Position numbers and translations under genes: made by a program
Notes under the pieces: generated by a model
What the model was told of the DNA's origin: nothing
Databases searched by the model: none
The model's input: only the letters and a program-made list of their open reading frames with translations
Shown: one piece after another, positions 1 through 11,249 of the stretch
Layout of the letters: the number at the start of each line of letters is the position of its first letter
How positions within the stretch are numbered: the stretch's first letter is position 1
Assembly (NCBI GenBank): GCA_030062745.1
Contig: CP099849.1
Coordinates: forward strand, 5,378,586 to 5,442,585
Source of the DNA: Capitulum mitella
Taxonomy: Eukaryota; Arthropoda; Thecostraca; Pollicipedomorpha; Pollicipedidae
Reading direction: 5' to 3'
Length of the DNA stretch: 64,000 bases

Positions 1-1675
1 CCAGGTCGAGCAGCTGCCAGGATGACTTCGCTCCGCTCCGTCGGCCGGCAGCGAGCTGCGACGTGACGCCGCGCCCGGGAGCGGCAGCCGCGGCCGGCGC
101 CGCCCGCATCCGGCCCGGGCCGGGCGACACGGGCCGCCGCTACGGTTCCGTGCCGGGATATGGCGGCGGCGGGTCTGCAACGACCGCCGACCGCTGTCAG
201 GCACACACCCCGCTACACATGTCCAGGGCCGAATGGCGCGTAGAATCGGACATCAGCTGCACAGTTAGAAACACGGATTCAAAGCCTGCGTGCTGGCAGC
301 AAAGTACACAGGCGGCATGATAGCTCAAATCCTAAGACATCAGCTGCCTCAGGATATTGGTCCCGTAAAATTATGCATCAAACCATGCCAAAGTAACGTT
401 AATGAGAAAGAGATCACTGGTGATTAGCGGACACGCTGCACGTGTTTACAGCAAAGAAAAACGCCGAACGAAACACACGGAAAATACACGAATTCCGCTT
501 ATGCACAGAGGTCCCCAAAATGTAGTGTCATCACGAAGATTAGTTTAAAGACAGAAAAAGATATTCAGCGTAAACATTTATGCGCGTTTTTTCGAAATCT
601 ACATGTATGGTGTGTGGTGGGGTCAGTTGTCTATACCTATGAAACCTTTCTATTTTAGCCTTGACAGACACCCCCTTACGAAATTCTTCTCTACGGCACT
701 GCGGGGGAGATATCAAGGGCAAGCTACTTTAAGCCTGGAGAGTTCACCATAAGTCTTACGATACTTGGAAAGAAAAGGTCCTGACATGTCCCCCCGCGGT
801 GTTGCTCCTGTCCTGGTCTGACAGCGTGGTGCCACCACGGCGTGAAGGATAGTCTCCGAGCGAGGCCTGAATATGTGCACATGAAGATCTGCGCATGACG
901 AAAGGCGCATTCGCGGGACGCTTCTCACGGCTTCTTTTTTTCTGGGCAGCCGTAGTCTGAAACATTGCGCTGGTTCGCCTCTTCTAAACTAAGCGAGACT
1001 AAGAGACAACAGCAATCTGTTTCGTCGCTCTTTTATCGTTGCTACATTCCAACATAAGCTCTAAATCAGCGTGATAGCCAGAAAGTCGTTTGGATCACGT
1101 GCAATCCTGTTGAATGAAGAGAACATGCGCAGCTTAAGGAGATGTGCCTCCTCGATAGAAAATTTTCGTGTTTTCGTAACAATTGCAATCACATTTTCAG
1201 TTTCTCCCTATTTGGTGGAATGTCCTAAGATATGCCGACCTATACCTGCGTATCTAGAGTTTTCCTCGTGGCGCATGGAGAATGCACTTATGGGACACAG
1301 GGGTTCCGTTCTCGGTTTCGTTTCTTTCACTGTCTCCATATTTTCCTCTGTTTTCTAGTTCTGCGCGCAGTGGATGAAACTACGACAGTTTTTGGCCATT
1401 CGGATCCTCGCCTGGTGAGAAGCTAGTTACCTGGCTTGCTGTCGATTTAGTCTGAACGGTCCCGTTGCTATATTGTTATGGGCTTGGATATATGGACTTT
1501 TTATGAATCGATTTTAATATATACCACGACCAGTGTTGGAATGTCTTCAAAATTCGTAAGGCCACAGTTATTTTTCAGCGATTCCTTTCCATACAGCATC
1601 ATAGAGTTAACGTCAATATTATTCGAAGTGGTAGGACTGCCGCCATGTTGGTAGGGTCATTGACTACATGCAGTC

Positions 1676-1727
1676 TCTTTTATGACCTCTGTTGACGCAC
1701 GTACGCCTCAACAGAGATCATAAAAGA
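1676..1727. repeat. 20-bp-arm hairpin next to an AT microsatellite
   Basis: Arms 1676-1695 and 1708-1727 are reverse complements with one mismatch around a 12-base loop. The right arm runs directly into an (AT)n tract. It could be a foldback transposon relic or simply a hairpin. Confidence 0.7.
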
Positions 1728-1729
1728 TG

Positions 1730-1733
<4 letters not shown>

Positions 1734-1767
<34 letters not shown>
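1734..1767. repeat. (AT)n microsatellite
   Basis: About 17 uninterrupted TA/AT dinucleotides, followed by degenerate ATAC copies. Confidence 0.9.
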
Positions 1768-2194
1768 CATATATCATTATATCATTGGCATTCCAGTGGC
1801 AGTACCACCGGAGTCAGTTGGCAGCAGGGCCAAGTGCACTCACCAACCATTAGAAACTTTAACATTCGCTGGTGCAGCATGGAACGAAGAGACATTTGTC
1901 TCCGCTGTCAAGAACACATGGCACTGCCAACGTTGATCCACAATTTTTCTTCGTGACATTATTTTTCCTTGCATCATGTGAAAACAGCACGAAACTCATT
2001 CGTGCATTTTCCTTGATTCGACGTGCCATCCAGTGCCCTTTCCACTGCACCTCGGCGACGCTTTAACGCCAAACCTTTTTAGTAATAAAACGTATCCCCG
2101 CTATTCGCGGAATTTATGTTCTGAGCCTGCCCCCCCCCCCCACGGATGAGGCGATTCTACGAAGAGGCCGACCCCCGGAAAAGCACTATGTTTG

Positions 2195-2420
2195 CTATTT
2201 AAACTGTTCGTAATTAAATTAATTAAAATTAATCTTAAAATGATCAATTGCATTACAATATATTATAAATATAATGATAATTAAAGATATATATAAATAT
2301 AGCTAAATTATATGTTATTGGTATTACTATAATTATTATATATAATAATCATAATTATATATAAATTATGTATAAACATAATTTAATAATTATAAAACAG
2401 TTTAAAAAATAATCATTAAA
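2195..2420. repeat. AT-rich low-complexity block
   Basis: More than 200 bases made almost entirely of A and T with AATTA/TATAATTA-type motifs. There is no coding potential. Confidence 0.7.
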
Positions 2421-4743
2421 GTAATTAAACTGTCTACAGACCCTCTACGAGACCAGAAAATGCACTATAATGCACAGTGATGCAATTATACTTTCTGAAA
2501 AATTAAACTAGCTTGACTATACAATTCGCAATTCTTAAGTCCTTTTACACAAGACTTACTGATTATAATGCACACTGCGCACCGATGCAATGACGGTGAA
2601 GGTGATGATCAGGAAAAATTATCGTCGGCCTGTGACTGGGCCCGACATTTGCCCGGCCCATAGGAATGGAGGATATGATGATATCCTGCCATAGGATAGG
2701 CAGAAACAAGACGTGAAGGCGTACGTAAAGGGACGCTACCCTTTGAGCCAAGCACAGGAAAGCTCTCATTGTGACGAAAGAGCTTGGGATTCGTTTATAC
2801 CGTAGAACGCATGCTTCCTGTATCGCACAGCACATACCTGTAGTAAATTTGCAGCATAACCACACGGAACAGCATTTTTCACCAGAAACATGCAGTAATA
2901 GCACTAGGAATCGCTAGGATGAGCTTCTGCTGCGAAAAATGCAGGAGAAATCTTGTGATGTGTTAAATTAATTTCTCCAAAAATCCGCGAATACGCAAAC
3001 CTGCGAATGGCGAAAGCGAGAACAGAGGGGATCCGCTGTACAGCAAACAGAGGCAATATCTGAAAGACGACTTATTGTTTCTTTTCTAACCACTGTCAAC
3101 CCAGGGAAAGTGAGAAATTTCTGAAACATGTTACAAAGTGGAAGGAATCTCATCAGTACGTTAAACAAACAGCTGTTGCTTATAAGATACCGAAAGCACC
3201 ATTACCTTGCATACGGCCCGAGTCACTTGTTCCGTTACTGCACTTTGCTAAGGAATGCTGGTCTGTTCGGTTCCTTCTTGACCGCTGACTTTGTGGCTTA
3301 AATAAATCGACCGATGTAAGGATCTACGGATCTGGCAATGAGGTCTGAAATGCGTTAATTCCTGTTAAAGCTACCTAGATCTTTTTTTGCGGCAAGGCCG
3401 GATTCCTCGTCACAAGAAGATAGTGTTAAATGACGAAAGCCTGCGCCATCCTGAATAAATGAAACCATCAAACCAGAAGGAATGTCTTGCCGATATCAAC
3501 GGAAGGTTTTGAACCAAAGCGATTCAGATGTTTTTCTTCGGCTGTTACCAAACGATCTATGTCGCCAAATCACATGCTTCTGAGTTATCTCTACCACCAA
3601 CGGTGGGCATACATCCGTAGGATTTATCATTTCTATAAGTCGATATCGTCCCATTTGTCGTGTTGTTTACCTGAGTGAAGCCAGACTTCTGGATGTCTGA
3701 CTCGGCAAGAGTATTCCGAATAATTTTACGCTGCCAATCTTCTGTGGTTCACACCATGACACTCGCCTTGACATGCATAGTTCGAAAAAATATACAAAGT
3801 CAACCTTGAACGAAATCAGCCGCAGCAATTTCTTTTTACAGCCCTTTTATTTAGCAGCTCGCCAAGGAAGGCATGGATTTTTGCAATATTCGTTAGAGGC
3901 ACAAATGTTGTTGGGCATGTTTGGAGGATATGTCGCACGTTTTGATGTCTTGGAGATTGTCTACGACAGATAACTTCCGGGAGCGGTGAGCACAGGGTCA
4001 CGGGAGACGAGCACTGACCTAGATGGAAACACAGCCTGACTCGTTTCTTAGTCGTTTTCTTGTGCATGACAGGACCAGCCAGTTACTGGTGTCGTCTTTG
4101 AAGATGACGAAATGCTTCACATTTCCCACGAATAGACTATAAAGCACAAGGAGCCTCTAGTTCTGTGCGTTTTCATGGGTTTGCAATTTGTTGCCATACT
4201 TTGCACCTACGCAGTTCCCAGACCAGTGTTCTGAGCCGCTGCTGAAAGGGATATCCACAGGCGTTTGAACCAGGGAAGGTGGAGGCTTCCTCGATTCAGT
4301 AAATCTAAACACGATGTTTACGACATTGCACGAAATAATTGCTTAAGTCTGTCAGCCGTCGTTTTGTTTCGTACGTCTGGGCAGCATCCTGCCGGATAGT
4401 GCGGACGGCACGCGGACGAGGCGAGCTCCCCCCCCCAGCATCTGTGGTTCGTGCGTCGGTGGTCTCGGCGGCCGATCGCCGTGGGTGGCGACACGCCGGA
4501 CGCGTCCGGCCGACCTCGGCTGTATATTGAAACGCGATTCTGTATATTGTTCCGTCTGCGGCGAGCCCGCCTGCGTGTCGGCCGTCGGAGAGGCTGCGGG
4601 AGGAGCGGCGGCCAGATGTATTAAGGGCAGCGGGCCGGGCCAGCACAGCCAATAGCGGGACAGCCGCAGTGTCGCGCAGTTGGGAAGACCCGTCGCACGC
4701 GCACGGCACGCTCTTGCGCCCTCGGCGCCGCCGCTAGCTGACG

Positions 4744-6759
4744 ATGAAGACGACGCTGCTGGCCGCTCTGCTGGTGGCCGGGGCCTGGGCCAGGCGGCCT
4801 CCCGCCGCCCTCGCCCCGGTGGAACGGGCGCCGACCGGAGCCAACTCGACGGCCCGCTGCGGCAGCAGACAGTTCCGATGCGGCGACGGTCGCTGCATCG
4901 CGGCTGCACTGCTCTGCGACTCGTCCCCGGACTGCACGGACGGCTCGGACGAGCTGGCATGTCGACGCGGCCGGCGGCAAGCCCGGAACGCCCGCTGGTG
5001 CACGGCCGACGAATTCCGCTGTCTCAGCGGCACCTGCATTGAGCGCTGTTACCTGTGTGACGGCATGAGCGACTGCGACGATGGCTCCGACGAACTGGCA
5101 GAGCACGGCTGCGCTCCACTGTGCGGCGAGGGTGAATTCCGGTGTGACGGCCGGTGCCTATCGAACTACAAGCTTTGTGACGGTGTGAACGATTGCATCC
5201 ATGGCAGTGATGAGAGGAACTGTCCGCCGCCTCCGCAACCAACCACTCCAAGACCCTGCACATCTCATGAGTTTCGGTGCGATGGGAGGTGCCTTGACCA
5301 TCTGCATCGGTGCGACGGTCGACAAGATTGCCTCGATGGTTCTGACGAGTGGGGCTGCCCTCCGCCAACAACCACTCCAAGACCCTGCACATCTCATGAG
5401 TTTCGGTGCGATGGAAGGTGCCTTGACCATCTGCATCGGTGCGACGGTCGACAAGACTGCCTCGATGGTTCTGACGAGTGGGGCTGCCCTCCACCACCAA
5501 CCACTCCAAGACCTTGCACATCTCATGAGTTTCGGTGCGATGGGAGGTGCCTTGACCATCTGCATCTATGCGACGGTCGACAAGACTGCCTCGATGGTTC
5601 TGACGAACGTGGCTGCCCTCCACCACCAACCACTCCAAGACCTTGCACATCTCATGAGTTTCGGTGCGATGGGAGGTGCCTTGACCATCTGCATCGATGC
5701 GACGGTCGACAAGATTGCCTCGATGGTTCTGACGAGTGGGGCTGCCCTCCGCCGACAACCACTCCAAGACCCTGCACATCTCATGAGTTTCGGTGCGATG
5801 GGAGGTGCCTTGACCATCTGCATCGGTGTGACGGTCGACAAGATTGCCTCGATGGTTCTGACGAGTGGGGCTGCCCTCCGCCGACAACCACTCCAAGACC
5901 CTGCACATCTCATGAGTTTCGGTGCGATGGAAGGTGCCTTGACCACCTGCATCGGTGCGACGGTCGACAAGACTGCCTCGATGGTTCTGACGAGTGGGGC
6001 TGCCCCCCGCCACCAACCACTCCAAGACCTTGCACATCTCATGAATTTCGGTGCGATGGGAGGTGCCTTGACCATCTGCATCTATGCGACGGTCGACAAG
6101 ACTGCCTCGATGGTTCTGACGAACGTGGCTGCCCTCCACCACCAACCACTCCAAGACCTTGCACATCTCATGAGTTTCGGTGCGATGGGAGGTGCCTTGA
6201 CCATCTGCATCGATGCGACGGTCGACAAGATTGCCTCGATGGTTCTGACGAGTGGGGCTGCCCCGTCGAGCCCGGCTGCAAGAAGGACCAGTTTCGTTGT
6301 ATCAGTGACGCCAAGTGCATCGACTATTGCTACATGTGCGACGGGCGCAAGGACTGCGCCGACGGCTCGGACGAGTCACCGGAGCACGGCTGCTCGCGGT
6401 CGGCGCCCTGCGCCGGCTCCGAGTATCGCTGCGACGACCGCTGTATGCCGCTCGAGACACGCTGCGACGGCCGGCCCGACTGCGCTGACGGCTACGACGA
6501 GCTCCACTGCCGACCAGTTCCTGAGGACGGCCCGCGCGGCTGCGGCGGCCCCGGCTGCGCCGTGACGGCGCTGGACGCCCGGAGGCGGCCTCGGTCGCGT
6601 CAGGGCCGCGGACTGCCCTCCTGGTCACCGTCTGGCGCCGCCGCCGCCTTCACGGCAGCGGAGCCCTCAGGCGGACCGTCCTCGACGTCGAGCGTCGAAA
6701 TCGACGAGAGTTCATCGTGGGCTACGACTGGTACTCACAGAACAACGGAAACGGGGTAA
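4744..6759 (+). CDS. Secreted protein with 13 LDL-receptor class A domains
   Basis: A 671-residue ORF. Residues 1-16 or so form a signal peptide (MKTTLLAALLVAGAWA), which fixes the start. Thirteen LDLa modules follow: residues 39-73, 86-123, 127-160, eight near-identical 43-residue units from 172 (domains plus PPP(P/T)TTPRP linkers), 512-550 and 556-589. Each keeps the six cysteines, and all but the last (DGYDE) keep a DGSDE-type calcium cluster. Domains 2 and 12 carry a seventh cysteine in the same place. The tail (590-671) is Ser/Thr/Gly-rich with no membrane segment, so secretion is likely. LDLa domains bind ligands in a calcium-dependent way; the ligand here is unknown. Two AATAAA signals overlap or follow the stop (6759-6768). 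A GGTAAAT at the end could instead be a splice donor, so the C-terminus may be incomplete. TGTATATT motifs at 4521 and 4541 are weak promoter candidates. Confidence 0.85.
   Translation: MKTTLLAALLVAGAWARRPPAALAPVERAPTGANSTARCGSRQFRCGDGRCIAAALLCDSSPDCTDGSDELACRRGRRQARNARWCTADEFRCLSGTCIERCYLCDGMSDCDDGSDELAEHGCAPLCGEGEFRCDGRCLSNYKLCDGVNDCIHGSDERNCPPPPQPTTPRPCTSHEFRCDGRCLDHLHRCDGRQDCLDGSDEWGCPPPTTTPRPCTSHEFRCDGRCLDHLHRCDGRQDCLDGSDEWGCPPPPTTPRPCTSHEFRCDGRCLDHLHLCDGRQDCLDGSDERGCPPPPTTPRPCTSHEFRCDGRCLDHLHRCDGRQDCLDGSDEWGCPPPTTTPRPCTSHEFRCDGRCLDHLHRCDGRQDCLDGSDEWGCPPPTTTPRPCTSHEFRCDGRCLDHLHRCDGRQDCLDGSDEWGCPPPPTTPRPCTSHEFRCDGRCLDHLHLCDGRQDCLDGSDERGCPPPPTTPRPCTSHEFRCDGRCLDHLHRCDGRQDCLDGSDEWGCPVEPGCKKDQFRCISDAKCIDYCYMCDGRKDCADGSDESPEHGCSRSAPCAGSEYRCDDRCMPLETRCDGRPDCADGYDELHCRPVPEDGPRGCGGPGCAVTALDARRRPRSRQGRGLPSWSPSGAAAAFTAAEPSGGPSSTSSVEIDESSSWATTGTHRTTETG
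5257..6288 (+). repeat. Eight 129-bp coding tandem units (LDLa array)
   Basis: Units start at 5257, 5386, 5515, 5644, 5773, 5902, 6031 and 6160, exactly 129 bp (43 codons) apart with no indel. Variants recur with a four-unit period: units 2 and 6 share GATGGAAGG, and units 3 and 7 share the Leu codon CTA and the DER ending. The array therefore looks like a duplicated 516-bp block, meaning recent unequal exchange or gene conversion. Confidence 0.95.
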
Positions 6760-6768
6760 ATAAATAAA
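6759..6768 (+). terminator. Poly(A) signals after the LDLa ORF
   Basis: Two AATAAA hexamers (6759-6764 and 6763-6768); the first overlaps the last base of the stop codon. This implies a very short 3' UTR, unless the end is spliced instead. Confidence 0.45.
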
Positions 6769-8413
6769 GCCATTAAACCGAGCCGAGTGGGCCGGTGTCG
6801 AACATTGCATTTATTCGCTCTGTTTGTGCCGTTTTGTGTTTGCAGGCTACTGTCAACGTATCGTTGTCGACCGCGTATCAATTCCTGCGCGTTGCTTACC
6901 GCAGTGGAATGCTTCTGTAATCCATGTGCCATGTGAAAAAGTCATCACGCACCCTATCGAGAGACCACTGACTTCACGGCGACACGATTCTCGACTTGTT
7001 GAGTTGAAACTGATAGTTCGTGGCCGATAATAAACAGAACTAATGAAAGCCAAAGCGTCTCTTGGATGAAGCCGAAGACTATCTGGCGTTTCATGCCTAA
7101 TCCCCACAAAACACAAGGTTCTTGTCAACTCACCGCCAACAGAACCAGTGCCAGGACCGTAAACGAGATGGGCCAGGATCCCCTTGAGGCTGAATATTTA
7201 AGGTTCCTTTACGTATCAAACATGAAAATCCTGGATCGATCCTGACATGGAAGCATTCGAAATCCCAGACGTTTTCAGTTTTAAGGGGAGATTAGATTTG
7301 TCCTGCCCCCCCTCCTTGGTGAAATCCTGGCTTCACATCTGACCACAAATGACTGCTTAGGAGGAAAGGTGACGACCGTGACTGTTTCCGGAAAATCGTA
7401 TTGTTCGCGCGGAAAACAAAAAACGGGGCGCCAGAGCACCTGAAAGTTTCCGATAAAAGCCGAGGTGGTTTGGCTGCCAGAGAACAGTGAGGTAGGCTAT
7501 CGTGAGTGATGAGTACGGTCTTTCAGCCTACGATGATCATTACATCATTCTGATATCGAGAATGGCAAACGTTGCACTAATACCAGTACGAAAGCAAGAT
7601 AAATACGGGCACGGAATTTGAAATTGGGCATCAAAAAGAGAAATGGGATTTGAAAAGGATGAACGTTGAAACCCGGCCGTCAGGCTCAGCCATGTAGAAC
7701 AACCCCGTTACCCCTCCGATCGATACAACCTTTTTATTCTTCCAAACGATACAACCTTCTCCGTGCAAAGGTGAGGCATTGTGCAAATGGAACGTTGGAA
7801 CTGGCTAGTGTCTTGTGCACTCCATCTTCAAGTATGGATAGAAGGCCATCTTTGAGCGCATTCAGGAACCTGGTCGATTGTCGGATTGGCGACGACACCG
7901 GCGTCTTCGTTTTTTTTCAGCCGATTTCGGTTGTGACTGGGACACAACTTGGTGCACAACACCGTACTTAACCATGCTGATAACAGGGAACCCCGATGTA
8001 CTCAACATATTGCAAACACCAAACGCCACTCAAAAGAAAGCGCTGTTGTCAAACCGAAGCACAGAACGGACTTCAAGTCTTGGTCCTGGTCTGACCATGA
8101 TGGCAGGTCAAAATCTCCATGAACGTTTTGCGTTGTGATGAAGACGTTTGCCAGTCGCCGCACACTCATATCAAAGTGAGTGCGCCGAAATCACTTCATT
8201 CAAGGGTTTCGAATCGTTAGCGATTCATTGTGACATTTAAATCAGAGCTTCCACAACTGGGCATTTACCTGGCCGTGTATGTGAACGCTGTGGCGCCCTG
8301 AACAGTACATTACATGTAATAGCATAGCGTGCTGTCTTTGAGCTAATGAAGTTCCTGTTAGACGTGGTGCAGACATTCGACCTTAGCCATGGGGTAGCAA
8401 TTGACAGTTGTAT
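6769..8413. other. Intergenic sequence, nothing recognised
   Basis: No ORF over about 100 codons and no domain or repeat was identified. Confidence 0.4.
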
Positions 8414-9632
8414 TTAACCCTATTCCCGGCAGGGGGGGGGCGGAATCCGCCCCCCTTCGGGTTTTTTGCTTGCCAATTCGAGGCTTTTTGACGCAGCCTC
8501 ACGAAACTTGGTGACTTTTCCTAGCTATCCTTTCTACGCGCTGTGACAAAATTTCACAATTGTACTTTGCTCAGGAGCGGAGCCAGGCAACGTTTTTGGG
8601 AGGAACCTCAGGTCATTTTTGGCCATGTTGAGGGTAAAAGGAAAATGTCTGCCAAAAACAGAGTTTTTAAGATAGAACTTAAAACTTTATATGGATGTAT
8701 AGTTAAATAGTTAGGAAATGTGCACACAAAATTTTGTTTATCTGAGGTCACTTTACAAGGTCAAGTCAAGGTCAAAAGTCAAAATTTATTTTTTTGCAAT
8801 AATTTCGGCGACGTTTTTTCAAATGCCAAACCCGGAATATATATGACGTAGAAAGGTACCCTCTACTTATGTACCAAGTTTCAGTTTGATATCAGGTCGG
8901 GTCACGGAGCTATGACCTAAAATGTCAGTGCGCGTACTTCATATCGCAATTGCCATAAAATGAAATTTTTGGAATAGAGTGAATTCAGATGATTGAAAAC
9001 GTTTACAGATAGTATCAAATGCACGCAAAATCATTCCAGGTGACCCCAAGGTCACTGGAGGTCATTTAAGGTGAAAGGTCACAAGTTGATCTGAAGAACG
9101 TGTGACCATGACAGCTCCCCCTTTTTCATGTCCCTGGCACCGCCTATGCTAACATTATACCAACATTGCAATACGATTTGTACTTCTTTAGCATAGCATG
9201 ACTAGCAGAAGCCAAAAAAGTGTTTTTGCCTTTTTTGTTGATTCAGTTGTTGGAAAATTAATCCTCCTATTTTTGAAACCCTGTGAACGCCCATGAATTT
9301 TCTCAAAATTTCAGATTTGTGAACCCATGCTAAAAGCCCTATCCATAATCTCTCGATTCATGCCAGTTTCATTGAAATCGGTCCATAAACGAAGGAGTTA
9401 TAAGAGGTCCAAAAGTCCCCCTATTTTGACATTTTTGCCCCCCTGTATCCACAAATTTCGAAATTTTGAAAATGTCTTTTTATAAAAATGTAGTTCACGT
9501 CACAAGAAATCGATTGCCGTTTGTTGCGACGAAATCGGACAAGTAGTTCTCGAGATCTCAGGGGGGGGCCGAATCCGCCCCCCCCCTGCCGGGAATCGGC
9601 CATACCGTCTAGCCCTCCGGGAATAGGGTTAA
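8414..9632. mobile_element. TTAA-flanked MITE with CCCTATTCCCGG terminal repeats
   Basis: The element (8418-9628, 1211 bp) is flanked by TTAA duplications at 8414-8417 and 9629-9632. Its ends are perfect 12-bp inverted repeats (CCCTATTCCCGG). Just inside each end is a GC hairpin (GGGGGGCGGA...TCCGCCCCCC type). The 3' end carries about 30 extra bases before its hairpin. There is no transposase, so it is non-autonomous. TTAA targets with CCC-starting ends are typical of piggyBac and also some Kolobok elements; the superfamily assignment is inference. The interior is rich in GGTCA half-sites. Confidence 0.85.
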
Positions 9633-10319
9633 AAGGGAGGCTGCTCAACCTTAGGTTCGAAGTGAAATGTTCATTACGTTCTTGTCCACAAAACAAATAC
9701 AGGTACTTGCGATCTATGGATGCAAAAGCTCGTGTGCCCAGCATCATTTACGCCAGGGTCTCGATTTTGCACAGACCATCGCATGACCTAGACCTCAGGT
9801 CAAAATTCCTTGTGCCTATCTTTTTGTGCCCTAAAATTACAATTTTTCTCCAGTTGTCACCACCTGCTGATATGAAGGCCAAACATGATCTACAGAACGG
9901 TCTCGACCTGGTAGAATTCACCGCTTTGCCTTAGTTTTGTCAATATCCCCGGAACCGTCTGATGTCTCAATGACGCCTTTCCGAGGTCGCTGAAACCGCT
10001 GTTCTGAAATAACGTATGGCAAAAATAATTTGCAGAATGATGGGCAGGGCTACTGCATGACTGGTTCGAGATGAACTATATCTGCTGCCTTTCTCTTCCA
10101 AAAATCACTGTCCTAGCGAAAGGCCATGACTCATTCACGTGCAGGCCTATGTGCCAAATTCAAGCATATCCATTTAAGGGCATTCAATCGAAAGTGCATA
10201 CTGCACACTGCCAGGTACGCTAAATACATGCTCCATGCCTACGATAAATGCATAACAAAAACGGAAATGCATAAAATGGATAAAGTAAAAAAAACGCTAA
10301 TTCTACAAATAGAAACATT

Positions 10320-10730
10320 ATAATTTGCACTTCTGCAATGTAGCATGAGTCGCAAAACCTAAAGAAGCGTTTTTAACTTTTTGCTTATTTGTTTTTTTTT
10401 AACAAATAGTCCCCATTTTCGGAACCCCATGAACGCCTATGAATCACCCCCAATTTCGAATTGATGGATCAGTGGTAAAGGCTCCATTCATAAGCTCTCA
10501 ATTCATGACAGTGGCCTCAAAATCGGCCCATAAATAGTGGAGTCAAAACAAACATATTAACATATACAAGTCAAACATATTCTCCCCATTTTGACTTGTT
10601 TACCCCTGCATCCACTCTTTTCGAGACGTTGAAAAACTTTTTTTTATGAAAATGTAGTTACGTCTCGTTGGTGTAAAAATGACATCTTTACTTGCTTTCA
10701 TATTTGTCGTGATATTACACACCACGATCT
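10320..10730. mobile_element. Divergent partial copy of the 8.4-9.6 kb MITE interior
   Basis: This stretch aligns in the same order with about 9165-9500 (matching runs around TTTTTGC, CCCATTTT, GAACGCC(C/T)ATGAAT, CGGCCCATAAA, CCCCTGCATCCAC). It is diverged and lacks recognisable ends. It probably belongs to the same or a sister family. Confidence 0.65.
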
Positions 10731-11249
10731 CAAGTTACTCTTTCTGATGCTATGCTGCCCTCTGTTGATGTCTGTTTTGGAGACACAAAGAGGGTTTCTT
10801 ACTAATGTTTTCATTCAAACGTGTCTGCATCCAGTTCGGAATTCACTTTCATTTTCATCAACTTTTCAATATCATGAATTTCTCCTGAAACGTAACGGAC
10901 ATTTGCAACATGAAACGACCATTTTATTCACGTTTACTCTTGACAAACTTAATTATTGACCAGCCGAGTAAAATGGTCATTACGGAGGCGAACAGAGCGG
11001 GAGATGGAAATCATTTGAAAGTCTGAGCTCTGTGTGCTCGAAAACGGAAATGCATTAGATCTTCCTTTTCTTGCTCTCCTTGTGACGCTTCTGTTGTCAT
11101 GGCACGGTTTGTTTCAGCTGAACGTCAGTTCAGACTACAAACATTTGTTTGATCCGTGGTGCTGACAAACCTGGCCCAGGAGATTAACAGGTCTCAGGGA
11201 CGGCCGAATCGCTGCCAATAGATTCCAACCGATATCCACCTCATGCAAG

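Larger units (their letters stand above)
1..4300. other. Intergenic sequence, no gene supported
   Basis: Bases 1-180 are very GC- and CpG-rich and could be part of a CpG island or first exon, but no frame gives a recognisable protein on either strand. The rest holds a hairpin (1676-1727), an AT microsatellite, and an AT-rich block at about 2195-2420. All ORFs are short with no recognisable domain. Confidence 0.5.

Noticed and set aside
4352..5106. Minus-strand ORFs over the start of the LDLa gene
   Set aside because: GC-rich shadow frames without domains.
5024..6166. 380-codon minus-strand ORF and the + strand 454-codon alternate frame over the LDLa array
   Set aside because: Shadow frames of a 129-bp in-phase coding repeat. 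The frame with signal peptide and six-cysteine LDLa modules is the real one.
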